Source: a bacterium (GTDB lineage Bacteria > Hinthialibacterota > Hinthialibacteria > H5-UNCL2). Taken from it: DNA of 64,000 nt. A program made the translations under genes and the position numbers. The stretch spans positions 248,001 through 312,000 of the forward strand of contig JABTUV010000001.1 of assembly GCA_015075175.1 (NCBI GenBank), read 5' to 3'. Of the stretch, positions 9,690-17,353 are shown piece after piece. The notes beneath the pieces are model-generated. The model had not been told where the DNA came from. It saw nothing but the letters and a program-made list of their open reading frames with translations, and ran no database searches. Position 1 is the first letter of the stretch. Every line of letters starts with the position of its first letter.

Positions 9690-9851
9690 ATGGCGGGACC
9701 GATTCGTGAAATCATCACTTTCTCCTGCACCGAGTGCAAGCGCAGGAACTATACCTCCACCAAGAACAAGCGCACCAAGCAGGAGCGGTTGGAGTTCAAG
9801 AAATATTGTCCCTTCTGCCGCACCCATACGCTGCATCGGGAAACCAAATAG
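9690..9851 (+). CDS. rpmG: 50S ribosomal protein L33
   Basis: 53-residue ribosomal protein beginning [20 protein letters not shown]. It carries the zinc-ribbon pairs C13/C16 (SCTEC) and C40/C43 (CPFC), so it is the Cys-containing (C+) L33 type. Length and the ending (LHRETK) are normal. It is preceded by a weak GGAG (9679-9682) and lies in the conserved order tuf, rpmG, secE, nusG, rplK. It is the only small gene I find between tuf and secE. Confidence 0.95.
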   Translation: MAGPIREIITFSCTECKRRNYTSTKNKRTKQERLEFKKYCPFCRTHTLHRETK

Positions 9852-9869
9852 GCGGGAGGAGAGCGGGGC

Positions 9870-10121
9870 ATGGCGAGTCTGGCGAAACGCGCCTCCGACG
9901 GATTGCGCAACACCTGGTTCGAGCAGACCCGGGTGGGCAAGTTCATCGTCAACGTGCTGGTCGAGCTGGATCACGTCACCTGGCCGACCAAGGACGAAGT
10001 GGTCAACTCGGCGGTGGTGGTGATCGTGACGACGCTGATCTTCGGGGCGTTCATCGGCGGCGTGGACGTGGTGTTGGCGCAGTTTTTCAAGTGGCTGGCG
10101 GGCCTGGGGATGGCAAGTTGA
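9870..10121 (+). CDS. secE: Preprotein translocase subunit SecE
   Basis: 83 residues, the short bacterial form with a single transmembrane helix. The conserved cytosolic amphipathic segment before the membrane is visible (VLVELDHVTWPTKDEVVNSA, about residues 29-48). The membrane helix VVVIVTTLIFGAFIGGVDVV follows. SecE clamps the SecY channel. The gene follows rpmG by 18 bp and its TGA lies 2 bp before the nusG ATG, so translation of the two is probably coupled. A GGGAGGAG ribosome-binding site lies upstream. Confidence 0.95.
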   Translation: MASLAKRASDGLRNTWFEQTRVGKFIVNVLVELDHVTWPTKDEVVNSAVVVIVTTLIFGAFIGGVDVVLAQFFKWLAGLGMAS

Positions 10122-10123
10122 AC

Positions 10124-10672
10124 ATGACGGTCGAGAAGCAGAGCGAGCTGAAGTGGTACGTGGTGCACACCTACTCGGGATGCGAGGGGAAGGTGCGCGA
10201 CAGTCTGGCGGCCGCCCGCCAGGCGGAGGGCCTGGAGGACGAGATCGCGGAAATCCTCGTGCCCACCGAGGAAGTGGCCGAGATCAAGGGCGGCAAGAAG
10301 CGCGTCAGCACCAAGAAGATTTATCCCGGCTACATCATCGTCAAGATGGTGATGAACGACCACAACTGGCATCTGATCAAGAACACGCCGGGGGTGACGG
10401 GCTTCGTGGGGCCGCGCCGCGAGCCGACCAGCTTGTCGGACAAGGAAGTGGCCAACATCCTCAAGCACATGGAGGAGACGGAGGAGTCCCCGCGCCACAA
10501 GATCGTCTTCGAGTCGGGCGAGCGGGTGAAGGTGATCGAAGGACCGTTTTACAATTTCACCGGGTACGTCGCCGAGATTAACCAGGAACGTGGCCGCCTG
10601 AAGGTCATGGTGGATATTCTGGGCCGTTCCACTCCGGTAGAACTAGACTTCTTGCAGGTCGAGAAGCTTTAG
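10124..10672 (+). CDS. nusG: Transcription termination/antitermination factor NusG
   Basis: 182 residues starting at ATG 10124 just after secE. The N-terminal NGN domain ([30 protein letters not shown]) binds RNA polymerase. The C-terminal KOW domain ([20 protein letters not shown]) contacts Rho, NusE or the ribosome. Length and both domains are normal and the frame is unbroken. Its position between secE and rplK is the near-universal one. Confidence 0.97.
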   Translation: MTVEKQSELKWYVVHTYSGCEGKVRDSLAAARQAEGLEDEIAEILVPTEEVAEIKGGKKRVSTKKIYPGYIIVKMVMNDHNWHLIKNTPGVTGFVGPRREPTSLSDKEVANILKHMEETEESPRHKIVFESGERVKVIEGPFYNFTGYVAEINQERGRLKVMVDILGRSTPVELDFLQVEKL

Positions 10673-10684
10673 GAGGAGCAAGTC

Positions 10685-11115
10685 ATGGCGCCCCCCAAGG
10701 TCGTGACGGCGGTGGTCAAGTTCCAGGTCCCGGCGGGGCAGGCGACGCCTGCGCCCCCTGTGGGCCCGGCGCTGGCCAGCACGGCGTCAACATCCCCGAT
10801 TTCGTCCGGCAATTCAACGACCGGACCAAGGACCAGATGGGAATGACCATTCCCGTCGAGGTCACCGTTTACAAGGATCGCAGTTTCAGTTTCATCACCA
10901 AGTCGCCGCCCGCGCCGGTCCTCCTCAAGAAGGCGGCGGGGATCGTGAAGGCCTCCGGCGTGCCCAACAAGCAGAAGATGGGCACGGTGACGCGCGCTCA
11001 GGTCGAGGAGATCGCCAAGGTCAAGATGGCCGACCTGAACGCCGGCGACCTGGCCCACGCCGTCTCCATGATTCGCGGGACCGCACGCAGCATGGGCTTG
11101 GAGGTGGTGGACTGA
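10685..11115 (+). CDS. rplK: 50S ribosomal protein L11 (one-base deletion)
   Basis: The N-terminus ([20 protein letters not shown]) and the rest ([58 protein letters not shown]) are in different frames. The break is at about 10770, where GCGCTGGCCAGCACGG should read GCGCTGGGCCAGCACGG to give [15 protein letters not shown]. The span of 431 bases is one short of a multiple of three, as expected for a single deletion. All other conserved L11 sequence is present, including the Pro-rich hinge. L11 is nearly universal, so a sequencing error is much more likely than loss. Its stop overlaps the rplA start (TGATG). Confidence 0.92.
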
Positions 11116-11810
11116 TGCGACACGGCAAGCGTTATCGCAACCTGAGATCCGCTCTCGACCGCAGCCGGAGCTATACGCTGCCGGAAGCGGTGGAACTGGT
11201 GAAGAGGAATGCGACCGCCAAGTTCGACGAAACGGTCGAGTTCGTGGCCAACCTGGGCGTGGATCCGCGCAAGGCCGACCAGCAGGTGCGCGGCACGGTG
11301 GTGCTGCCGCATGGCACGGGCAAGACCGCGCGGGTGCTGGTGTTCGCGGTGGGTGAACTGGCCAAGGCCGCCGAGGAAGCCGGCGCCGATTACGTCGGCA
11401 GCAGCGAGCTGGTGGAGAAGATCCAGGGAGGCTGGACCGACTTCGACGTGGCCATCGCCACCCCCGACCTGATGCGGGAAGTGGGCAAGCTGGGCAAGAT
11501 CCTAGGCCCGCGCGGGCTTATGCCCAATCCCAAGACAGGTACCGTCACAACGGACGTGGCCAGAGCGGTGGTCGAGTTCAAGGGCGGGAAAATCGAGTAT
11601 CGCGCCGACAAGGAAGGCGGAGTGGTGCACGCGCCGGTCGGCAAGGCCAGTTTTCAACCGCAGGCGCTGGTCGAGAACACGCGTGCGCTGGTGGACGCCC
11701 TGGTGCGCGCCAAGCCCAGCGGCGCCCGCGGCACGTATATCAAGAAGATGTTTCTGTCCTCGACCATGGGTCCCAGCGTGAAGCTGGAGGTCCGGGACGT
11801 CGCGCCGTAA
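11115..11810 (+). CDS. rplA: 50S ribosomal protein L1
   Basis: 231 residues with an intact frame. Recognisable L1 segments are [10 protein letters not shown] at the start, [10 protein letters not shown] at about residue 60, and [19 protein letters not shown] at about residue 128. L1 lines the E-site stalk of the large subunit and in many bacteria represses the L11 operon through mRNA binding. The start codon overlaps the rplK stop by one base. It is followed by the 305-bp L10 leader region. Confidence 0.97.
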   Translation: MRHGKRYRNLRSALDRSRSYTLPEAVELVKRNATAKFDETVEFVANLGVDPRKADQQVRGTVVLPHGTGKTARVLVFAVGELAKAAEEAGADYVGSSELVEKIQGGWTDFDVAIATPDLMREVGKLGKILGPRGLMPNPKTGTVTTDVARAVVEFKGGKIEYRADKEGGVVHAPVGKASFQPQALVENTRALVDALVRAKPSGARGTYIKKMFLSSTMGPSVKLEVRDVAP

Positions 11811-11866
11811 CCGGCCGCCCCTCGCGCGGCCTCAGAGCCGTCGGGGTGGAGTACCCTAAACTTGAA

Positions 11867-11946
11867 CCGACAGGCCTGAGCAGCGGCCCGACGGTAGCCT
11901 GCATTTATGCGGGAGAAGTTCCTTCGGGCCGCGTGTCGAAGGCCGG
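11867..11946 (+). repeat. REP1 hairpin, divergent copy 6
   Basis: 80-bp element between rplA and rplJ, homologous to the repeat at 13232-13311. It shares GCGGCCCGACG, GCCTGCATT-ATGCG and CTTCGGGCCGCGT in the same order. The outer stem differs but still pairs (AGGCCT with AGGCC instead of GTCCTC with GAGGAC). This compensatory change suggests selection on the fold rather than the sequence. It sits just before the L10 leader. Confidence 0.7.
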
Positions 11947-11954
11947 TTTTAGAG

Positions 11955-12075
11955 TGCATAGACGATTGAAGACAGCGGGAGCGCTCGCCGCTTAAACCGC
12001 AAGGTCCCGCCGAGATCGGCCCAGAGGGTGCAAGTCCGCGCCCCCGGTCCGCTTTCGGCCGGGGGCGTTTTCGTT
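11955..12075 (+). promoter_or_regulatory. Ribosomal protein L10 leader
   Basis: The untranslated region before rplJ contains the L10-leader pattern: ACAGCGGGAG (11972), CTTAAAC (11991) and CCCGCCGAGATCGG (12006), then a strong GC hairpin. In other bacteria this RNA binds the L10(L12)4 complex and represses rplJ-rplL when the proteins are in excess. The match is from memory of the family consensus; a covariance-model search would settle it. Confidence 0.7.
12039..12073 (+). terminator. Attenuator/terminator hairpin in the L10 leader
   Basis: CGCCCCCGG (12039-12047) pairs with CCGGGGGCG (12059-12067), and TTTTCGTT follows. A very stable stem with a short T-run, 40 bases before the rplJ ribosome-binding site, fits an attenuator controlled by the upstream leader. 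The T-run is interrupted, so termination may be partial. Confidence 0.6.
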
Positions 12076-12115
12076 GTCGGCGGATTGCAGATTCAAAAGA
12101 AAGGAGGTAGGGAAC

Positions 12116-12646
12116 ATGCCGCTGAATCGTGAGCAGAAATCGGCGGAGGTGCAGGCGCTCTCGGATCTGCTGGCGCGCAGCCGTTCGCTGGTCGTCGTGG
12201 ACTACAAGGGATTGTCGGTCGCCAAAATGACCGAGTTGCGGCGGCGCTGCCGGAGGCGGGCGTGTCGCTGCGCGTCTCCAAGAACACGCTGGTCATCCGC
12301 GCGCTGGCGGGGACGGGCCTGGAAGGTCTGGCCAAGGTCCTGTCCGGCCCGACCGCGGTCGCCTTCGCCCTCGGCGATCCCGCCGCGCCCGCCCGCATTC
12401 TCTTCGAGTTCGCCAAGGACCACGAGCAACTCAAGATCAAAGGCGGCGCCATGCAGGGGCAGGTGCTGGGCCTGGACCGCATCCGCTACATGGCGACGCT
12501 GGGCACGCGCGAGGAAGTGCTCGCCAAGGTCCTGGGAGGCATCCAGGCGCCGGCGACCAACATCGCCATGAGCCTTCTCGGCGTGCATCGCAGGCTGGCC
12601 GGACTTTTGTCAGCCCATCGGGCAAAAACTGGAAGCGGCCGCCTGA
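12116..12646 (+). CDS. rplJ: 50S ribosomal protein L10 (two compensating indels)
   Basis: Starts at ATG 12116 with an excellent ribosome-binding site (AAGGAGG, 12101-12107). The N-terminus (MPLNREQKSAEVQALSDLLA, LVVVDYKGLSVAKMTELR) shifts frame at about 12260. It resumes as VSLRVSKNTLVIRALAGTGL and continues through LGTREEVLAKVLGGIQAPAT. A second indel near 12613 (an extra C in AGCCCATCGG) hides the true end, which reads LSAIGQKLEAAA and stops at 12644-12646. One deletion plus one insertion gives 176 residues, the normal L10 length. L10 anchors the L7/L12 stalk. Both breaks look like sequencing errors. Confidence 0.92.
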
Positions 12647-12703
12647 CCGCGGCCTGAATCAGACAAGAAACGACATTCAAATACACGAAGGAGTCAAGAC
12701 ATC

Positions 12704-13100
12704 ATGGCGAGTGAAAAGTGACGAAGATTCTGGACGAAATCGGCGGACCGACGCTCCTGGAGGCGGCGGGCTGGCGGAGGCGTTCCAGAGAAGTTCGGCG
12801 TGACCGCGGCGGTTGCGGTCGCCCCCGCCGCGGGTGGTGGCGGCGCCGCCGCGCTGCGGCCGAGGAAAAGACCGAGTTCGACGTCATCCTCAAGGACGGC
12901 GGCGCCCAGAAGATCAAGGTCATCAAGGAAGTCCGCGAGATTACCGGCCTTGGTCTGAAGGAAGCCAAGGCGCTCGTGGACGAGGCCCCAAGCCCGTCAA
13001 GACCGGCGTCTCAAGGAAGAGGCGGCCAAGATCAAGGAGAAGATCAAAGCGTCGGCGGCGTGGTCGAGATCGGGCGCAGCTTTGCCCGCGCGCCACGTGA
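12704..13100 (+). CDS. rplL: 50S ribosomal protein L7/L12 (several indels)
   Basis: Begins MASEK at ATG 12704 behind GAAGGAG (12687-12693) and is broken at once by an apparent TGA. Reading across frames recovers the whole protein: [32 protein letters not shown], an Ala/Gly hinge, then the intact C-terminal domain ([40 protein letters not shown], and later [17 protein letters not shown]). At least four indels are needed, the highest density in the window. The protein end is uncertain; I place it at the TGA at 13098-13100. L7/L12 is essential, so this is almost surely poor sequence rather than a pseudogene. Confidence 0.85.
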
Positions 13101-13119
13101 GAGGTCTGTGACAAAGACT

Positions 13120-13392
13120 GGGACAGTCGCCGATTCTGCGCGCCGAGGCCGCGCTTTGGGCGCAGTCTCGCTTCAGAATCGGCGCCTGCTCTCAAAAAGG
13201 GGCTTTGGCAGGTGTGCGAGAAAAAGAAAAACCGAGTCCTCGAGTAGCGGCCCGACGAGCCTGCGTGCATTGATGCGAGATGTAACTTCGGGCCGCGTAT
13301 CGAGAGGACGGATGGGCGCAGTCAGGCTGCCTTCGGAGCCGACTTGGATTTTCATCCTACGGGCGAGGCGAAGCCTCGTGAGGGACTGTCCC
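13120..13392 (+). repeat. Composite repeat with GGGACAGTC/GACTGTCCC ends (contains REP1 copy 1)
   Basis: About 273 bp filling the gap after rplL. It starts GGGACAGTC and a hairpin (GCCGATTCTGCG with CAGAATCGGC, ending GGCGCCTG). It then has a short A-rich spacer, the REP1 hairpin (13232-13311), another hairpin (CGAGGC-GAAG-CCTCG) and finally GACTGTCCC. The ends are inverted copies of each other, as in a miniature transposable element. The same modules recur at 40138-40362 and 59741-60133. No protein is encoded. Confidence 0.7.
13232..13311 (+). repeat. REP1 hairpin, copy 1
   Basis: 80 bp: CCGAGTCCTCGAGTAGCGGC at the left pairs with GCCGCGTATCGAGAGGACGG at the right, leaving a symmetric GTA/GTA internal loop. 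The 5' GTAG followed by a GC-rich palindrome is the layout of REP sequences that are targets of REP-associated tyrosine transposases; that link is inference, since no such gene is in the window. Confidence 0.75.
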
Positions 13393-13454
13393 TTACCTCC
13401 CCAGATTAGGAGCAAGATTAAGAGCAAGATTAAGATTAAGATTAAGAGCGCGGG

Positions 13455-14626
13455 TCAGAGCGGCGGCAGGAGAGGATTCTCCGCCGGTACCACCGCCAGC
13501 CCCTCGACTCAATCAACCACGCGGGCTGGCAGACCGGCGCCAGGCCCACTACGAGCGGCGCGCGTGGAAGGCGCTCGCGCAAGAGCCTGCGCGCGCTCTT
13601 GGTCGGCGGGATCGCGCACATAGGCGATCGAAACGACCAGGTCGTCCAGCGTTGCGCCCGCCCGCGCCAGGAGAGCGGCCACGTTCTCCAGCGTTCGCTC
13701 CAACTGACGACCCAGGTCGCCGGCATGAACCACGCGGCCGTCCCGGTCGATGCTGGCGGTCCCGAAATGACCACGTGCCGGCGATCCTGGTAGGAGACGG
13801 AGGTTCCGCGCTCGAAGGTCACGCCGTAAAGATGCGTGGGTCCAAGATGGTCGGGTGCGGAGTGGTATGCTCGCTGCCCGCGGCGCAGTCCGCCTACCGC
13901 GTTGGCGTCCAGCGCGATGATCCGTCCCGGTCTCTCCGGCATGGCCCCAATGCCGGAACTGGCGATGAAGTGCGTATCGGGCCGAAGCCCCCGCTGCGCG
14001 AAGAACTCGCGCCGCGCCGCCACCATGCCGTGATAGTTGGCATCGATGTCGGCGACAAACAGCCACGTGCGCACCACGTGCTCGGACAACGACAGATTCC
14101 GAGCGGACAGTTCGCGCTCATAGCGGGAAAAGACGTCCCGCGTTTCGGCGAACGCGCTTGCCTGGCGCGACGAGGCGATGCCGGTCGTCCAATAATGGGT
14201 GAGTTGGCCGCGCCGCAGCGTAAGCGTAGGCCCTTCCCGCGTCTTCTCCAGGCCCGCCGGATCCGCGACGTGATACGCCCACAGCGCCAGCTTGGCCGGT
14301 GGCCGTGGAGGCTGCCCGGCCCAAGAAACCGCGCACGCTTCATGCACGCTCTCGGGATTGGACCATGGACAATCGCGCAGCGTCGCCGCCTGGTTGACCG
14401 GATCGCTGCAGAAGAAGCGGCGAAAGACCGCGGTTTGCAGATCCACCTGAAAAGCCTCGAGCGCGCGCCGGTAGGCTTCCAGCAACCATCCCAATTGCGT
14501 GGCCGCGTCGCCGTACTCCGTGGGTTGCACCGTCAGGTGGTATTCATCCACGCCGCTGGCGCCGCGAAAGTGCGCCACGTGGGCGGACGCCGGCAGCGTC
14601 CCGCAGTCGAGCGCACAAGTGTCCAT
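13455..14626 (-). CDS. Rid/YjgF-superfamily protein, chorismatase (FkbO/XanB2)-like
   Basis: About 390 residues once two indels are bridged (near 13760 and near 13505). The N-terminal 270 residues contain [19 protein letters not shown] and [20 protein letters not shown]. The C-terminal part ([59 protein letters not shown]) is a clear Rid/YjgF fold. A Rid domain behind an N-terminal domain of this length is the build of chorismatases, which turn chorismate into hydroxybenzoate or dihydroxycyclohexadiene acids. I cannot confirm the substrate. Another RidA-type deaminase is the alternative. I chose ATG 14626 because AGGGA lies just upstream; the ATG at 14668 overlaps a repeat. No biosynthetic partner genes are adjacent. 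Confidence 0.6.
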
Positions 14627-14663
14627 CCGAGTCCCTGCTGTCATGGTGCTCTGCTTGCCATCT

Positions 14664-14857
14664 GTCATTTCGACCGAAGGGAGAAATCCTTTCTCCTGCG
14701 CGCAGGGTAGTGGTTGCAGGAGGCGGATTTCTCCCTTCGGTCGAAATGACAGGCATGGCGCGGATGGGGAGGTTTCTCCCTTTGGTCGAAATGACAGGGA
14801 TGGCGCGGGTCGGGAGATTTCTCCCTTTGGTCGAAATGACAGGGACGCGGAGTCGTA
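14664..14857. repeat. GATTTCTCCCTTCGGTCGAAATGAC repeat array
   Basis: A 26-bp perfect inverted repeat (14664-14689 with 14725-14750) is followed by two further direct copies of the right arm (TTTCTCCCTTTGGTCGAAATG) spaced 45 bp apart. A diverged inverted pair of the same family lies at 31097-31189. It fills the gap between the Rid gene and the PPC gene and touches the upstream possible start of the former. Confidence 0.8.
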
Positions 14858-14863
14858 GGCATG

Positions 14864-17194
14864 TCAGCGTTTCACGATCTCGCAGGGGATGGCCGGCAGG
14901 ACGCCGAGAGAGACGCGTTGGCCCGGACGCGCGGGTTGGGCGCCCGGACGGGGCGGCGCATTGCTGTAGGCTTCCACGATCAGGTTGTCGGCAAGTCCGA
15001 CGGGCGCCGACTTGCCGTCCGCCGCCAGCGTGAGGACCAGTCCGCCGGGGACCACGGTCGTCTTCTGCAAGGCGACGCCCGCGGGAGGATCGCTGAGCGC
15101 CAGCTGGACGTTTTGCAGCATGGGACCGAGCGGCGCATTCACGCGCACCTGGGCGCTGCCGCCGGCGGGGATGCGGACCGGGTCGGTCGTCGCCAGTTGA
15201 ACCGGCGGACCGCCCCGCCGCGGCCCGACGACCAGCGCCACAAGTTCGCGCGCGGGCACGAGATGTTGGTAGGCGAACGCCTGCATCATGTCCTCGGCTG
15301 GGACCACGGGCCGGCGCAGCGTTTCGGCGCCGATCTTCGCGCGTCCTTCCAGCCGCAACACAATCGGCCCGGCGGGCGCCTCGCGGGGAGCCGTCAGCGT
15401 CATGCGCACCCAGTCGCGGCCGGCGGAAATGCGCGCGCCGCCCAGCGTCCAACCGGCCGGAGCGCCCACCAGCGCCACGTCGATGGGGCCGGCATAGCCG
15501 TCCCTGCGCAGCGCGTGCACGGTGAAGGGCACGGCGCGGCCGGCGGAAACATTGATGCTGGCGGGCACGGCCCGCAACGCAAAGTCCGGTCTGGGCGGCC
15601 CGATGCGCAGGCGATAAGCGTACGCCTCGCCCCCGTGTTTCTGCGCGTCGATCAATTCGAGGCGATAGGCGCCGTCCCGGGGCAGGCGCACGCGCAGATA
15701 TGAGTCGGCATGGTGCGTCAGGAGGCCCGTCTCCTTGTCGGGCTGGTCGTCGTTCCAGGCGAGAACCTTCCCCGAAGCGTCCAGGAGCCGCAGGCGCGAG
15801 TCCAGGGGCGAACCCAGCCGTCGCGCGTGCACCTCGGCTACGATCTCTTCGCCCGCGCGCCCCTCGAACGCGAATACGTCCACGTCGCCGGGCCGCGCCA
15901 CGCGCCCGTTGACGATGCGCGGCAGGGTTACCTTCTGCGCCTTCCTTTCCGTATCGTTAGGCTCGTTCTCGGTACTCTCCGGCAGGGCATCGACCGCGTA
16001 CGCGACGGCATTGGAGGTCGCAATGTTCCCACGTAGACGGGCATAACGAATCGCAGGTCCGCCCGCCGACGTGTCCAACGTCAGTTGGCGCGCGGGCAGG
16101 TTCCAGCCGTCCAGGGCGGCCGTCGCCGGCTGGCCCTCGCGGCCCCCCAGCGGAAACATGCGCGTGATGAACGGCTGCGGGCCGATTTCGATCCTGTAAA
16201 CGAAGTCCTCCCGCCCGCGATAGATCGAGTCGCGGACGTCCAGTTGATAGACGCCGTTCCTGGGGACCTTGAAGAACAGCACGGGATCGGGATCGAAGCG
16301 GTAGTCGTCGGCGAAGGCGACTTCCCGACCCGACTCGTCGTAAAGCGCCAGCGTGGCCTGGAACCAGCCCGGCACGGCATCGGCCAGGTAGGGAACCAGC
16401 CGGCGCGCGGCGACCGCAACGACGAGTTGTTGTCCCGCTCTGGCTTGGAAGCGAAAGCGGTCCACGTCGCCGGGCATGATCTGCCCGTTGATGAGTGCCG
16501 GCAGCGACAGCGGAGGCGGAGGCGGGATGGGACTCCACGGACGCGGATCGTTGGGCTCTGATTCGAGCGTCTCGGGAGCCGTGCCCACTTGGAAGAGCAT
16601 GGGGTTGGTGAGGCCGAGCGGCGTGACCAGGCGCAGCTCGCGCTCACCTGGCTCGGCGCGGGGGTCCAGGGTGAGCTCGAGCAGCGCGGTCTCGTCGATC
16701 TGGCTGTTGAGCTGTTTCTTTTGGCGTGGGAAGAAAATCTGAGCCGCGACATGGTAGAGCTCGCGCAAGCTCTTCTTTTCCAGCTGGTCGAGCAGGGGAT
16801 GCTCGAGCGGCGGAGGTGGTGGGGCAGGGGTGGCGTTGCGCGCGTTGGCCGGCGCCGCGGCGGGCCGCGCGGGCCGCGGCCGCGCCCACTCGGGAACCGT
16901 CTCCCACTGCCTGCGTTCCGCCGGCGGCATCGCCGCCAGCCGCGCCTCGCGCAGCTTCCGCAGCCGCTCTTCCAACTCGACTCGCTGTTCCTGCTGGATG
17001 TTGCGCACGGGCCGGTAGGTCGCGACCACCTTGCCGCGTACGCCGGAACCCGAGATGTACACGTCCCTGGCGCCGCGCACGAACTGCCCGCCCACGATCA
17101 CGTGCACCGTCTGCCCCGCCTGCCCGCCGGCGGGATAGAGATAGCCGATCTGCGGCGCGCGCGTGGCATTCTGACACCAACCGGCGGTCGCCAT
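14864..17194 (-). CDS. Secreted PPC-domain protein of the DUF1549/DUF1501 cluster
   Basis: About 776 residues from ATG 17194. The N-terminal region has a TIG-like segment (PQIGYLYPAGGQAGQTVHVI) and a Pro/Ala-rich linker. Several pre-peptidase C-terminal (PPC) beta-sandwich domains follow, recognisable by ESEPNDPRPW, NGQIMPGDVDRFRFQARAGQ, ENEPNDTERKAQKVTLPRIV and GDVDVFAFEGRAGEEIVAEV. PPC domains are found in exported proteins and often fold onto partner enzymes; none of the domains here is a recognisable enzyme. The hydrophobic stretch FSALLFLTIVMATAGWC looks like a signal peptide but lies partly upstream of this ATG and beside REP1 copy 2 (17225-17303), so the original 5' end may have been changed by the repeat. 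It is the last gene of a three-gene minus-strand cluster. Confidence 0.8.
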   Translation of the reverse strand: MATAGWCQNATRAPQIGYLYPAGGQAGQTVHVIVGGQFVRGARDVYISGSGVRGKVVATYRPVRNIQQEQRVELEERLRKLREARLAAMPPAERRQWETVPEWARPRPARPAAAPANARNATPAPPPPPLEHPLLDQLEKKSLRELYHVAAQIFFPRQKKQLNSQIDETALLELTLDPRAEPGERELRLVTPLGLTNPMLFQVGTAPETLESEPNDPRPWSPIPPPPPLSLPALINGQIMPGDVDRFRFQARAGQQLVVAVAARRLVPYLADAVPGWFQATLALYDESGREVAFADDYRFDPDPVLFFKVPRNGVYQLDVRDSIYRGREDFVYRIEIGPQPFITRMFPLGGREGQPATAALDGWNLPARQLTLDTSAGGPAIRYARLRGNIATSNAVAYAVDALPESTENEPNDTERKAQKVTLPRIVNGRVARPGDVDVFAFEGRAGEEIVAEVHARRLGSPLDSRLRLLDASGKVLAWNDDQPDKETGLLTHHADSYLRVRLPRDGAYRLELIDAQKHGGEAYAYRLRIGPPRPDFALRAVPASINVSAGRAVPFTVHALRRDGYAGPIDVALVGAPAGWTLGGARISAGRDWVRMTLTAPREAPAGPIVLRLEGRAKIGAETLRRPVVPAEDMMQAFAYQHLVPARELVALVVGPRRGGPPVQLATTDPVRIPAGGSAQVRVNAPLGPMLQNVQLALSDPPAGVALQKTTVVPGGLVLTLAADGKSAPVGLADNLIVEAYSNAPPRPGAQPARPGQRVSLGVLPAIPCEIVKR

Positions 17195-17224
17195 GACGAT
17201 CGTCAAAAAAAGTAAAGCAGAAAA

Positions 17225-17303
17225 CCGAGTTCTCGAGTAGCGGCCCGCAGGAATTGTGCCGATGAAGCAATATCCCCCTTCGGGCCGCGTATCGAGAGAA
17301 CGG
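17225..17303 (+). repeat. REP1 hairpin, copy 2
   Basis: 79 bp. The outer stem is GTTCTC paired with GAGAAC, compared with GTCCTC/GAGGAC in copy 1: a compensatory pair change. The inner stem GCGGCCCG/CGGGCCGC and the GTA/GTA loop are unchanged. It occupies most of the gap between the DUF1501 and PPC genes, immediately upstream of the PPC start. Confidence 0.75.
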
Positions 17304-17353
17304 CTGGGAGCGGTACGACCCACTGAACCACCATACGCGAGGGTCATCATGGT

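Noticed and set aside
12704-12730. The TGA after MASEK in rplL as a recoded (selenocysteine or tryptophan) codon
   Set aside because: Several more frame breaks follow in the same gene and TGA is used as a normal stop in many genes here (rplK, secE, nrdR). Base errors explain it better.
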